From Mycobacterium sp. URHB0044 (GTDB taxonomy: Bacteria > Actinomycetota > Actinomycetes > Mycobacteriales > Mycobacteriaceae): a stretch of DNA of 64,000 bases. The DNA lies in contig NZ_JIAW01000003.1 of NCBI RefSeq assembly GCF_000620625.1, positions 372,001 to 436,000 of the forward strand. Reading direction: 5' to 3'. The translations under genes and the position numbers were made by a program. Each line of letters begins with the position of its first letter. Positions within the stretch are counted from its first letter, which is position 1. The notes under the pieces are model-generated. The model was not told where the DNA came from and ran no database searches. It was given only the letters and a program-made list of their open reading frames with translations. Below are positions 54,877-64,000 of the stretch, piece after piece.

Positions 54877-55908
54877 CTACACCAAGTCGGCGAGGTCGCG
54901 GATCTGCTCGGACGAGCGCGCGCCGACGACCATCATCGTGACGCCCGCCGCCTCCCACGCCTTGACCTGCTCCTTGACGTAGTCGAGGTTGCCCACGATC
55001 GCCGAATCGTCGACGAGTTCGTCGGGGATGACCTTGGCCGCCTCGTCCTTGCGATCGGTACGGAACAGCTTCGTGACGTCGTCGACGACCTCCGAGTAGC
55101 CCATCCGGCGGTAGACGTCGGCGTGGAAGTTGGTGTCCTCGGCGCCCATCCCGCCCATGTACAGCGCGAGGTGGGGCTTCATCAGCTCCATGATGGCCGG
55201 CCGGTCGTCGGTCACCACGACCTGCGCCGTCGCACAGATCTCGAAGGTCTCGCGGGTACGCCGGGCGCCTGGCCGGGCGAACCCCTCGTCGAGCCACTCG
55301 TTGTACATGTCGGCGATGCGCGGCGAGTAGAAGATGGGCAGCCAGCCGTCGCAGATCTCGGCGGCCAGCGCGACGTTCTTCGGTCCCTCGGCACCCAGCA
55401 TCACCGGGATGTCGGCCCGCAGCGGATGCGTGATCGGCTTCAGGTTCTTGCCGAGTCCGGTGGTGCCCTCGCCGGTCAGGGGCAGCGGGTAGTGCGGCCC
55501 ATCGCTGTGCACGGGGGCTTCGCGGGCCCACACCTGGCGCAGGATGTCGACGTATTCGCGGGTGCGGGCCAGCGGCTTGGGGAACTTCGCGCCGTACCAG
55601 CCCTCGACCACCTGCGGGCCGGATACGCCGAGGCCGAGGATGTGCCGCCCGCCCGAGAGGTGGTCCAGCGTCAGCGCCGCCATCGCGCATGCGGTCGGGG
55701 TCCGGGCCGAGAGCTGGATGACCGACGTGCCGAGCCGCATCCGCGTGGTCTCCCGGCCCCACCACGCCAGCGGCGTGTAGGCGTCCGACCCCCACGCCTC
55801 GGCGGTGAAGACCGTGTCGAACCCGGCCTCCTCGGCGGCGGCGACGAGTTCCGCATGGTCCGTGGGCGGCTGCGCGCCCCAGTATCCGAGCTGGAGTCCG
55901 AGTTTCAT
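54877..55908 (-). CDS. F420-dependent luciferase-like oxidoreductase (Rv3520c-like)
   Basis: 343 residues. Luciferase-like monooxygenase fold: LGLQLGYWGAQPPTDHAELV at the start, SARTPTACAMAALTLDHLSGGRHILGLGVSGPQVVEGWYG in the core, and GDLxxxKEQVxAWEAAG-like (GNLDYVKEQVKAWEAAGVT) at the end. Coenzyme F420 is the expected cofactor for this actinobacterial group. It is divergent from the DUF35 gene, with a KstR box in the 70-base gap. Substrate unknown but its place suggests a sterol intermediate. Confidence 0.88.
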   Translation of the reverse strand: MKLGLQLGYWGAQPPTDHAELVAAAEEAGFDTVFTAEAWGSDAYTPLAWWGRETTRMRLGTSVIQLSARTPTACAMAALTLDHLSGGRHILGLGVSGPQVVEGWYGAKFPKPLARTREYVDILRQVWAREAPVHSDGPHYPLPLTGEGTTGLGKNLKPITHPLRADIPVMLGAEGPKNVALAAEICDGWLPIFYSPRIADMYNEWLDEGFARPGARRTRETFEICATAQVVVTDDRPAIMELMKPHLALYMGGMGAEDTNFHADVYRRMGYSEVVDDVTKLFRTDRKDEAAKVIPDELVDDSAIVGNLDYVKEQVKAWEAAGVTMMVVGARSSEQIRDLADLV

Positions 55909-55955
55909 GCCGACCGACCTTTCCGAGCCCGGGAGCCCGTTCTTGCCTCGATTGT

Positions 55956-55969
55956 TAGAACCTGTTCTA
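55956..55969. promoter_or_regulatory. KstR box between F420 oxidoreductase and DUF35 genes
   Basis: TAGAACCTGTTCTA, a full consensus match. It is 9 bases before the DUF35 GTG and 47 bases before the F420 enzyme start on the other strand. Confidence 0.88.
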
Positions 55970-55978
55970 CTCGATGCC

Positions 55979-56983
55979 GTGAGCCCCAGCCAAAGCAGCC
56001 CGGTGCAGATCGATGACCACGAGCCGCCCCTTTCAGCTCCACTGAAGCTGTCATTCGACTACACCCGTTCAGTAGGTTCCGTGCTCAGCCGGTTCTTCAC
56101 CGAACTGCGCGGACGCCACGTCGTTGGCGTCCGCGGTTCGGACGGCCGAGTGCACGTGCCGCCTGCCGAGTTCGACCCCGTCACCTACGAGCCGTTGACG
56201 GAGATCGTACCGGTGGCCAGCGTCGGAACGGTGGTGTCGTGGACCTGGCAGCCGCAGCCGTTGGCAGGTCAGCCGCTGGACCGCCCGTTCGCGTGGGCGC
56301 TGATCAAACTCGACGGCGCCGACACCCCGCTGCTGCATGCAGTCGACGCGGGTTCTCCGGATGCCATCGCCACGGGAGCACGCGTGCACGTGCATTGGGT
56401 CGACGAACCCGTTGGCGCGATCACCGACATCGCCTACTTCGCGCTCGGTGACACCCCGGAGGACGTGGCGGAGAGCACCGACGAGCGGGACCCGGTGACG
56501 CTGCTGGTCACCCCCAGTTCCATCGAGATTCAGCACACCGCGTCGCTGCCCGAGAGCACCTTCCTGCGGGGGCTCGAGGACGGCAAGCTCGTCGGGGCCT
56601 ACGCCATCCTGGACGGCGGCGAGAAGGGGAAGGTGTACTTCCCTGCGCGCGAGGCAGATCCGGCTACCGGTAAGCAACTCACCGAGTTCGTCGAGCTGCC
56701 GGACAAGGGCACGGTGACGACGTTCGCGATCATCAACATCCCGTTCGCCGGCCAGCGCATCAAGCCGCCCTACGTCGCGGCCTACGTACTGCTTGACGGC
56801 GCCGACATCCCGTTCCTGCACCTGATTCTCGAGATCGACGCCGCCGACGTGCGGATGGGCATGCGGGTCGAGGCGGTGTGGCGGCCACGCGACGAGTGGG
56901 GCCTTGGGATCGACAACATCGAGTACTTCCGGCCCACGGGCGAACCGGACGCCGAGTACGACACCTACAAGCACCACCTGTAA
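55979..56983 (+). CDS. Double OB-fold DUF35 protein (Rv3521-like), partner of Ltp thiolases
   Basis: 334 residues from GTG 55979, just after the KstR box; the longer upstream frame crosses the divergent promoter. Two DUF35-type OB-fold units are seen: WALIKLDGADTPLLHAVD followed by ARVHVHWVDEP, and YVLLDGADIPFLHLILE followed by MRVEAVWRPRDEWG. The protein has no cysteine, so the usual DUF35 zinc ribbon is missing or degenerate. DUF35 proteins bind thiolase-like enzymes, often as retro-aldolase or hydratase partners (for example ChsH2 with Ltp2). Here it precedes ltp4 and ltp3, suggesting a complex with them. M. tuberculosis Rv3521 is the same kind of gene. Confidence 0.88.
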   Translation: MSPSQSSPVQIDDHEPPLSAPLKLSFDYTRSVGSVLSRFFTELRGRHVVGVRGSDGRVHVPPAEFDPVTYEPLTEIVPVASVGTVVSWTWQPQPLAGQPLDRPFAWALIKLDGADTPLLHAVDAGSPDAIATGARVHVHWVDEPVGAITDIAYFALGDTPEDVAESTDERDPVTLLVTPSSIEIQHTASLPESTFLRGLEDGKLVGAYAILDGGEKGKVYFPAREADPATGKQLTEFVELPDKGTVTTFAIINIPFAGQRIKPPYVAAYVLLDGADIPFLHLILEIDAADVRMGMRVEAVWRPRDEWGLGIDNIEYFRPTGEPDAEYDTYKHHL

Positions 56984-57028
56984 AGGCGCCCGGATGAGCG
57001 CTTGCGCGAAGACCAGAGGATGTAGCAC

Positions 57029-58101
57029 ATGACTTTTCGTGACGTAGCCGTCGTGGGGTTCGCACACGCCCCGCACGTCCGCCGCACCGAGGGCACCACC
57101 AACGGTGTCGAGATGCTGATGCCCTGCTTCGCCGAGATCTACGAAGACCTCGGCATCAAGCAGACCGACATCGGGTTCTGGTGCTCAGGCTCCGCCGACT
57201 ACCTTGCCGGCCGGGCGTTTTCGTTCATCTCGGCGATCGACTCGATCGGCGCGGTACCGCCGATCAACGAGTCGCACGTCGAGATGGACGCCGCCTGGGC
57301 GCTGTACGAGGCCTATATCAAGCTGTTGACCGGCGAGGTCGACACCGCGCTGGTGTACGGGTTCGGCAAGTCGTCGGCGGGTACCCTGCGCCGCGTCCTG
57401 GCGATGCAGACCGATCCCTACACCGTCGCGCCCCTCTGGCCAGACTCGGTCTCGATGGCCGGATTGCAGGCCCGATTCGGGCTGGACTCGGGCAAGTGGA
57501 CCGCCGAGCAGATGGCCCAGGTCGCACTCGACTCGTTCGCCGTCGCGGAGCGAGTGGATTCGGAGAAGCCCGCGAAGAGCATCGACGAACTGCTGAACCG
57601 ACCGTACTTCGCCGACCCGCTCCGGCGCCACGACATCGCGCCGATCACCGACGGTGCGTCGGCGATCGTGCTCGCCGCAGGCGACAAGGCCCGCGAACTG
57701 CGCGAGAACCCCGCCTGGATCACGGGTTTCGAGCACCGCATCGAAACCCCGGTGCTGGGCGCACGGGACCTGACGACGTCGCCGTCCACAGCGGCGTCGG
57801 CGAAGGCCGCCACGGGCGGTGACACCGGCTCCATCGACGTGGCGGAGATCTACGCGCCGTTCACCCATCAGCACCTGATCCTCACCGAGGCCATCGGGCT
57901 CGGCGCATCGACGAAGGTGAACCCCTCCGGCGGCACGTTGGCTGCCAACCCGATGTTCTCCGCGGGGCTGGAGCGCATCGGCTTCGCGGCTCGGCACATC
58001 TTCGACGGCTCCGCCCAACGGGTACTGGCTCATGCCACCAGCGGCCCTGCGCTGCAACAGAACCTGGTTGCAGTGCTCGAAGGAAAGGACGGCAAGAACT
58101 G

Positions 58102-58102
<1 letters not shown>
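57029..58102 (+). CDS. ltp4: Ltp4, thiolase-like lipid-transfer protein of sterol catabolism
   Basis: 357 residues. Thiolase-superfamily protein without the classic Cys-Cys-His set; FWCSGSADYLAGRAFSFISAIDSIGA and NPSGGTLAANPMFSAG are recognisable. In rhodococci Ltp3 and Ltp4 are needed for C24-branched sterol side chains, probably as retro-aldolases. The stop and the ltp3 start overlap at one base (TGATG), so equal amounts of both are likely. Confidence 0.92.
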
Positions 58103-59273
<1,171 letters not shown>

Positions 59274-59277
<4 letters not shown>

Positions 59278-59684
59278 CAAACCCCGAGGCCCCGGTGCAC
59301 CTGGCGGGCAAGCGATCCCGCGAGGCGGCCATGGCGGGCGACAAGGAAGCCTGGCTGGCACTGTTCGCCGACGACGCCATCGTCGAGGATCCGATCGGCC
59401 CGTCGCACTTCGACCCCGAGGGCAAGGGGCACCGTGGCAAGGAGGCCATCGCGGCGTTCTTCGACATGGCGATCGCACCGAGCCAGCTGCAGTTCAACTT
59501 CGAGAAGACCTATCAGTGCGGCAATGAGGAAGCCAACGTCGGCACCATCGAAATCGTCGCGCAGGGCTTCCGGGTGACTGCCGAGGGCGTCTTCACCTAC
59601 CGCGTGAACGACGAGGGCAAGATCGTCGCGCTGCGCGCCTATTGGGAGCTGGACCGCGCCGCCGCGAGCGCCACACCCGTCTAG
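59274..59684 (+). CDS. NTF2-like/ketosteroid-isomerase-fold protein
   Basis: 136 residues from ATG 59274; a longer frame begins inside ltp3. NTF2-like fold: REAAMAGDKEAWLALFADDAIVEDPIG, KEAIAAFFDMAI and VFTYRVNDEGKIVALRAYWE. This family includes steroid isomerases and dehydratases; the Asp in the DDAIVEDPIG segment could be a catalytic base. Coupled by ATGA overlap to ltp3, so it probably acts on the same intermediate. Its stop codon shares the CTAG tetramer with that of the opposing carbonic-anhydrase-like gene. Confidence 0.85.
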
Positions 59685-60205
59685 ACCGGCTCGAGGCCGT
59701 CGCGGTAGCGGCGGGCCAACTCCTGGTACGCACCGGGGTTGGTGTTGACCCACATTTCGGCGCCGGTGCCGGCGATCGGACCGCGCACCTTGGCCGGCGA
59801 GCCGGCGGCGAAAACCTCGTCGGGGATCTTCGTGCCGCCGACCACCAGCGAGTGCGCGCCGATCAGGCTGCGGCGCCCGACGATCGCACCGTCGAGCACC
59901 GTCGCATGATTGGCGATCACCGCTTCTTGACCGACGTGCACGCCGTGGATGACGCAGCTGTGCGCGACGGTCGCGCCGGGACCGATGTCGGTCGGGATGC
60001 CCGGAGGCGCGTGCAACACGCTGCAGTCCTGCACGTTGGCGCCCTCTCTGATGATGATGGGCGCGAAATCGGCTCGGAGCACGGCGTTGAACCACACCGA
60101 TGCTCCCGCCTCGACGTGCACGTCGCCGATCAGCGTGGCCGTCGGCGCGACGAAGGCGCTTGGGTCGACGACCGGAGAACGTCCCTCGAACGAGAACAAC
60201 GGCAT
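59681..60205 (-). CDS. Gamma-carbonic anhydrase-like left-handed beta-helix protein (Rv3525c-like)
   Basis: 174 residues. Hexapeptide-repeat left-handed beta-helix, with metal-site histidines in CSVLHAPPG, VAHSCVIHG and IANHATVLDG as in gamma-class enzymes. The C-terminus is helical (EMWVNTNPGAYQELARRYRDG). It may be a carbonic anhydrase or a paaY-like thioesterase; the context (sterol CoA chemistry) favours a CoA-related role but does not prove it. It shares the kshA promoter gap. Confidence 0.87.
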   Translation of the reverse strand: MPLFSFEGRSPVVDPSAFVAPTATLIGDVHVEAGASVWFNAVLRADFAPIIIREGANVQDCSVLHAPPGIPTDIGPGATVAHSCVIHGVHVGQEAVIANHATVLDGAIVGRRSLIGAHSLVVGGTKIPDEVFAAGSPAKVRGPIAGTGAEMWVNTNPGAYQELARRYRDGLEPV

Positions 60206-60260
60206 CCACTAGATATACCGCAGCTAGATGCGCCGACATTGCGCAACGGGGGCCAAAAAC

Positions 60261-60274
60261 TGTAACGTGTTCTA
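60261..60274. promoter_or_regulatory. KstR box between gamma-CA-like gene and kshA
   Basis: TGTAACGTGTTCTA, a full consensus match, in the 99-base divergent gap. It is 31 bases upstream of the kshA start. Confidence 0.85.
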
Positions 60275-60304
60275 GTTAGAGACCCCAGAAACGGGAGGCC
60301 CACC

Positions 60305-61459
60305 GTGACTACGGAAACCGCAAGCGTCCGCGAGATCGACACCGGCACCCTGCCGGACCGGTTCGCGCGGGGCTGGCACTGCCTCGGCCCAGTGACCGAC
60401 TACCAGGACGGTAAGCCGCACTCCGTTGAGGCGTTCGGCACCAAGCTGGTGGTGTTCGCCGACTCGAACGGTGACCTCAAGATCCTCGACGGTTACTGCA
60501 GGCACATGGGTGGGGACCTCTCGCAGGGCACCATCAAGGGCGACACGGTCGCCTGCCCGTTCCACGACTGGCGCTGGGGCGGCGATGGCAAGTGCAAGCT
60601 GGTGCCCTACGCCAAGCGCACCCCGCGCCTGGCCCGCACCCGCTCCTGGACCACCGACGTGCGCAGCGGTCTGCTGTTCGTCTGGCACGACGTCGAGGGC
60701 AACCCGCCCCCGCCCGAGGTGCGCATCCCGGAGATCCCCGAGTACGCGACCGACGAGTGGACCGAGTGGCGGTGGAACTCGATCCTCATCGAGGGCGCCA
60801 ACTGCCGCGAGATCATCGACAACGTCACCGACATGGCGCACTTCTTCTACATCCACTTCGGGCTGCCGACGTACTTCAAGAACGTCTTCGAGGGCCACAT
60901 CGCCTCGCAGTACCTGCACAACGTCGGTCGGCCCGACGTGAACGACCTGGGCACCTCGTACGGTGAGGCACACCTCGATTCGGAGGCGTCGTACTTCGGC
61001 CCGTCGTTCATGATCAACTGGCTGCACAACAACTACGGCGGTTACAAGGCCGAGTCGATCCTGATCAACTGCCACTACCCCGTCACCCAGGACTCGTTCG
61101 TGCTGCAGTGGGGCGTCATCGTCGAGAAGCCCAAGGGCATGGACGAGAAGATGACCGAGAAGCTGTCGCGCGTCTTCACCGAAGGCGTCAGCAAGGGCTT
61201 CCTGCAGGACGTCGAGATCTGGAAGCACAAGACCCGCATCGACAATCCGCTGCTGGTCGAGGAGGACGGCGCGGTCTATCAGATGCGGCGCTGGTATCAG
61301 CAGTTCTACGTCGACGTCGCCGATGTCACCCCGGACATGACCGACCGCTTCGAGATCGAGGTCGACACCACCGCGGCGAACGAGAAGTGGCAGGTCGAGG
61401 TCGAAGAAAACCTCAAGCACCAGGCCGAAGAGAAGGAAGCTGCCGAGCAGGCGACATGA
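60305..61459 (+). CDS. kshA: KshA, 3-ketosteroid 9-alpha-hydroxylase oxygenase
   Basis: 384 residues, GTG start. Rieske domain with CRHMGGDLSQG (Cys65, His67) and CPFHDWRWGG (Cys84, His87). Catalytic domain with the mononuclear iron ligands in IIDNVTDMAHFFYIHFG (Asn/Asp and two His). It hydroxylates C9 of the steroid nucleus, which with KstD activity opens ring B; it needs the KshB reductase, encoded elsewhere. A KstR box lies upstream. The gene overlaps the next one (ATGA). Confidence 0.96.
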   Translation: MTTETASVREIDTGTLPDRFARGWHCLGPVTDYQDGKPHSVEAFGTKLVVFADSNGDLKILDGYCRHMGGDLSQGTIKGDTVACPFHDWRWGGDGKCKLVPYAKRTPRLARTRSWTTDVRSGLLFVWHDVEGNPPPPEVRIPEIPEYATDEWTEWRWNSILIEGANCREIIDNVTDMAHFFYIHFGLPTYFKNVFEGHIASQYLHNVGRPDVNDLGTSYGEAHLDSEASYFGPSFMINWLHNNYGGYKAESILINCHYPVTQDSFVLQWGVIVEKPKGMDEKMTEKLSRVFTEGVSKGFLQDVEIWKHKTRIDNPLLVEEDGAVYQMRRWYQQFYVDVADVTPDMTDRFEIEVDTTAANEKWQVEVEENLKHQAEEKEAAEQAT

Positions 61460-61926
61460 CCGCGCACGACGAGCGGATGCAGACGCCAGATGTCGACCGG
61501 CTGGCTCGCTCGATGCTGCTCCTGCACGGCGCGCACGACGACGACGATCATCCCGTCGGCGATGGCCGAAGCACTGGTTCGTGGAGCAAGGCGCCGGATT
61601 TCGCCGAAGATCCGCAACGCGCCGCGGCGGTGCGGGAGGCGACTGCTCGGGACCGCGAGCGCTACCTCAACGCGGGCCTGACGCCGGTCGACTGCCGGTT
61701 CTGCCACGTCACGGTCGCCGTCAAGAAACTGGGACCGGGACACACTGCGGTGCAATGGAATTCGGAGGCGTCACAGCGTTGCGCGACGTTCGCCGAGATC
61801 CGCGCCGGCGGCGGGGATCCCAGCCGCAGCCCGTCCTGCCCGCGGCTCGCCGACAGCATCAAGCATGCGGTGGCGGAGGGTTGCCTCGACGAGGTGTCGA
61901 CCGCGCCGTCCCCCGGCGACGGCTAG
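61456..61926 (+). CDS. Conserved protein with CxxCH motif, coupled to kshA (Rv3527-like)
   Basis: 156 residues from ATG 61456, overlapping the kshA stop by 4 bases. It contains DCRFCHVTVAVKKLGPGHTA (Cys80, Cys83, His84) and QWNSEASQRCATFAEIRAG, with three more cysteines downstream. The CxxCH looks like a haem-c or metal site, but there is no signal peptide, so covalent haem is unlikely. More likely it binds iron-sulfur or zinc, or acts as a redox or assembly partner of KshA. M. tuberculosis has a similar gene (Rv3527) in the same place. Function unknown. Confidence 0.75.
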   Translation: MTAHDERMQTPDVDRLARSMLLLHGAHDDDDHPVGDGRSTGSWSKAPDFAEDPQRAAAVREATARDRERYLNAGLTPVDCRFCHVTVAVKKLGPGHTAVQWNSEASQRCATFAEIRAGGGDPSRSPSCPRLADSIKHAVAEGCLDEVSTAPSPGDG

Positions 61927-61934
61927 CTCTTCTC

Positions 61935-63077
61935 TCAGAGGCCCTTGAACCGCTCCTTGACCGCCTCGGCGGTCAACCCGTAGTCCTCGAGCGAGTAGGT
62001 GTGCTTGGGCGTCCGCGGACCCCTCTTGCTCTCCTCGTGGCTGGCCTCGATCGCGGCGCGGCTTGCGTCGGTCAGCTCGATGCCGAAGTGGGAGTAGATG
62101 CCCTCGACGGCTCGTAGCGGATCGGCGATGAACTCGAAGTAGTCGAGATCGTAGAACTGGGCCTGATCGTGATTGGTGCGTTCGGCGTTGAACAGCTCGA
62201 GGCCCCGCGACCACGTCTCCATCTCGTCGCGCCCGATCACGTCGCCCTTGAAGCTGTTCGACCAACCCTCGGTCGTGTGATGGGCCAGCGAGCACATCGA
62301 TGCCATGATGGTCTCCACGGGCCGGTGACATTGCACCACCAACGCATCGGGATACGCCGCGAACAATGCGTCCAGCGCGAACAGGTGGCTGGGATTCTTG
62401 AGCACCCACCGCTTCTCGGCATCGTTGAGGCCGATGAGCTGAAGGTTCTTGCGGTGCCGCTGATACGACTTCGTCCAGTCCTGCTTGGCGAGCCACTGCG
62501 AGTAGGTGGGCAGATGGGCGAGCGTCTCGTAGGACACCGAATGCAATGACTGTCGCAACAGCTGCCAGCACTCCTCGACCTCATCGGCGGTCATGTAGTG
62601 CAGGCCCGTGTAGTCCGGGTCCTCTTCGTGCGCCTTGGTGAACTGAGCGTCGAGCTGCGCGAAAACCGGGTTCTCCGACCAGGTTTCGCGGGGCGGACGC
62701 GGTTGCGGAAACTCGGCCAGCCACAGCTCGAGGCCCTGATGCGACGGATCCGCGGTGAGCAGGCGATGGATGAGGGTGGTGCCGGTGCGCGGCAGCCCGG
62801 TGACGAAGATCGGTCGTTCGATCTTCACGTCCGCGTGCTGGGGATACTGCTTGAACGCCGCCTCCGACACCAACCGTGCGACCAACGCGTTGCGCACGAA
62901 GAAGCGATTCATCTTGCTGCCGAGTTCTGTGAGGTCGGCGTCGCGGCGATAGGACTCGAGCAGCACGCCGAGCGCCTCGCGGTAGTTGTCGTCGTCGCTG
63001 CCGAAGTCGTCGAGACCGCAGGCCTTGGTGGCCGACGCGTGTAGATCCTCGACGGTGCCGACGTCGGTGCGGGTCAC
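61935..63077 (-). CDS. Sulfotransferase family protein (Rv3529c-like)
   Basis: 380 residues. The 3'-phosphoadenosine binding loop RPIFVTGLPRTGTTLIHRLL and the second motif QCHRPVETIMASMCSLAH are visible, plus KNPSHLFALDALFAAYPDA. The family transfers sulfate from PAPS, though many bacterial relatives have lost or changed activity. It overlaps the SDR gene by 4 bases on the same strand. Its substrate could be a sterol or lipid hydroxyl, which is only suggested by context. Confidence 0.85.
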   Translation of the reverse strand: MTRTDVGTVEDLHASATKACGLDDFGSDDDNYREALGVLLESYRRDADLTELGSKMNRFFVRNALVARLVSEAAFKQYPQHADVKIERPIFVTGLPRTGTTLIHRLLTADPSHQGLELWLAEFPQPRPPRETWSENPVFAQLDAQFTKAHEEDPDYTGLHYMTADEVEECWQLLRQSLHSVSYETLAHLPTYSQWLAKQDWTKSYQRHRKNLQLIGLNDAEKRWVLKNPSHLFALDALFAAYPDALVVQCHRPVETIMASMCSLAHHTTEGWSNSFKGDVIGRDEMETWSRGLELFNAERTNHDQAQFYDLDYFEFIADPLRAVEGIYSHFGIELTDASRAAIEASHEESKRGPRTPKHTYSLEDYGLTAEAVKERFKGL

Positions 63078-63856
63078 GCCTTGTACTCCCCGCAGTTCAC
63101 GTCCAACGTCTGACCGGTGATGCCGCTGGACAGGTCACTGGCCATGAACAGGATCGCCGAGGCCACCTCGTCCTCCGTGGGCAGCCGCTTCAGGTCGGAC
63201 GCGGCGGCGGTGGCGTCGTAGATCTGCTCGATCGTCGTGCCGTACTTGCCGGCCTGGTGATTGAAGTAGCTTTCCAACGTTTCGCCCCAGATATATCCGG
63301 GCAGAATCGAATTCACTCGAATGCCCTGCTCACCCAGTTCAGTCGCCAACGACTGTGACATCGCCAGCAATGCCGATTTGGCGATCTTGTAGGCGCCGTA
63401 CTTGGCCTGCGAATGCCGGACCACCATCGAGTTCACGTTGACCACCGAGCCCTTGGCCTCGGCGAGCGCCGGTGTGAAGCCCTGGGTCAGCCGCAGCGCG
63501 CCGAAGACCGTCAGCTCGATGGCCTCGCGGATGTGTTCAAACGTGGTGTTCGCCAAGGGTTTCATCGACGGCACCCGGAAGGCGTTGTTGATGAGCACGT
63601 CGACCTTGCCGTACGCCTTGAGCGACTCGGAGACCAGGTTGTCAACCTGCCCTTCGTCGGTGATGTCGGTGCCCACCGACACCGCGCGTCTGCCCATGTC
63701 GGTGACCTGCTTGGCGACGTCCTCGAGACGTTCGACGGTCCGCGCTGCGAGCACCAGGTCGGCGCCGTTCTCGGCACATCGCCGCGCCAGGGTCGTGCCG
63801 AGCCCTGGGCCGAGGCCGCTGATCACCACTACCTTGCCTTCGAGCAATCCGGCCAT
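63074..63856 (-). CDS. Short-chain dehydrogenase/reductase (Rv3530c-like)
   Basis: 260 residues. Cofactor loop VVISGLGPGLGTTLARR (a variant of TGxxxGxG), NNAFRVPSM in place of NNAG, Ser in VNSMVV and Tyr/Lys in YGAYKIAKSALL, and DVNCGEYKA at the end. Coupled by overlap to the sulfotransferase and by 3 bases to the next gene upstream, so the three make one minus-strand unit, as Rv3529c-Rv3531c do. Sterol or lipid alcohol oxidation is the likely role. Confidence 0.87.
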   Translation of the reverse strand: MAGLLEGKVVVISGLGPGLGTTLARRCAENGADLVLAARTVERLEDVAKQVTDMGRRAVSVGTDITDEGQVDNLVSESLKAYGKVDVLINNAFRVPSMKPLANTTFEHIREAIELTVFGALRLTQGFTPALAEAKGSVVNVNSMVVRHSQAKYGAYKIAKSALLAMSQSLATELGEQGIRVNSILPGYIWGETLESYFNHQAGKYGTTIEQIYDATAAASDLKRLPTEDEVASAILFMASDLSSGITGQTLDVNCGEYKA

Positions 63857-63859
63857 CTG

Positions 63860-64000
63860 CTAGCCCACCATTCTTTCGCCAATTTGCTTCTGGCGGAGAG
63901 CGATCCGCGCTCGCCAGTCTTGCTCGGAGATCTTGTTCGACTCGTAGTACGGCAACGCGGCGGGCACCTGATCGATGTCGAGGAGTTCGACGGTCGGACC
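63860..64000 (-). CDS. C-terminal part of a conserved hypothetical gene (Rv3531c-like), cut by window edge
   Basis: The minus-strand frame from base 64000 to the TAG at 63860-63862 encodes 46 residues ending KISEQDWRARIALRQKQIG then ERMVG. No family was recognised. It stands 3 bases before the SDR start in the same direction, the position of Rv3531c in M. tuberculosis, so it is probably the first gene of the SDR-sulfotransferase unit. The start lies outside the window. Confidence 0.6.
   Translation of the reverse strand, partial: GPTVELLDIDQVPAALPYYESNKISEQDWRARIALRQKQIGERMVG

Noticed and set aside
61690..61707. c-type haem site (CxxCH) in the kshA-coupled protein
   Set aside because: There is no signal peptide or cytochrome c fold, so covalent haem attachment outside the membrane is not supported; kept only as a metal or redox hypothesis.

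Overview
This window is GC-rich chromosomal DNA from a Mycobacterium-type actinobacterium, most likely an environmental, fast-growing Mycolicibacterium. The evidence is a complete mce4 operon, phoPR, furA-katG, many GTG/TTG starts, DUF732 and LpqN-type secreted proteins, and a PonA2-type penicillin-binding protein. The PE_PGRS genes that interrupt the equivalent M. tuberculosis locus are absent. Comparisons with M. tuberculosis (Rv numbers) come from knowledge of that genome; no alignment was run.

Region 1 (1-11.3 kb) is mixed core and accessory DNA. It holds two coupled membrane glycosyltransferase genes, an HIT hydrolase, phoP-phoR with a PhoP-box-like repeat upstream, a protein with about ten decapeptide repeats, tRNA-Thr(TGT) followed by a small HNH nuclease gene, a bifunctional penicillin-binding protein, a cutinase, a PAS-ANTAR RNA-binding regulator followed by a run of hairpins, and a small unknown protein.

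Region 2 (11.4-19.3 kb) covers the cell surface and oxidative stress: a secreted DUF4185 (possible arabinan hydrolase) protein with a small secreted partner, an internally duplicated secreted protein, furA-katG with a leaderless-type promoter, and a DKNYY lipoprotein plus a von Willebrand membrane protein.

Region 3 (19.4-28.8 kb) carries a molybdenum-hydroxylase cluster (xdhC, large subunit, CoxG-like, FAD subunit, 2Fe-2S subunit). Its large subunit lacks the carbon monoxide dehydrogenase signature. After it come small secreted proteins, a 3-hydroxyisobutyrate-type dehydrogenase, a short-chain dehydrogenase with a KstR-like box, and a tandem pair of small secreted proteins.

Region 4 (28.8-64 kb) is the sterol uptake and catabolism locus, close to Rv3489-Rv3531c of M. 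tuberculosis. It has otsA, the ten-gene mce4 importer operon, hsd4A/fdxD, fadE26/fadE27/fadD17, fadD19, echA19, cyp142, DUF35/ltp4/ltp3, kshA, and a sulfotransferase/SDR pair. Seven good KstR palindromes (tnnAACnnGTTnnA) sit at its promoters. The genes form a pathway. Mce4 imports the sterol, CYP142 oxidises the side chain, FadD19/FadD17 make the CoA thioesters, and FadE26-FadE27, EchA19, Hsd4A and the Ltp proteins shorten the chain. KshA starts ring opening. Between fadD17 and fadD19 lies an AraC, VOC, SDR, LpqN-like and nitronate-monooxygenase block in place of the PE_PGRS genes.
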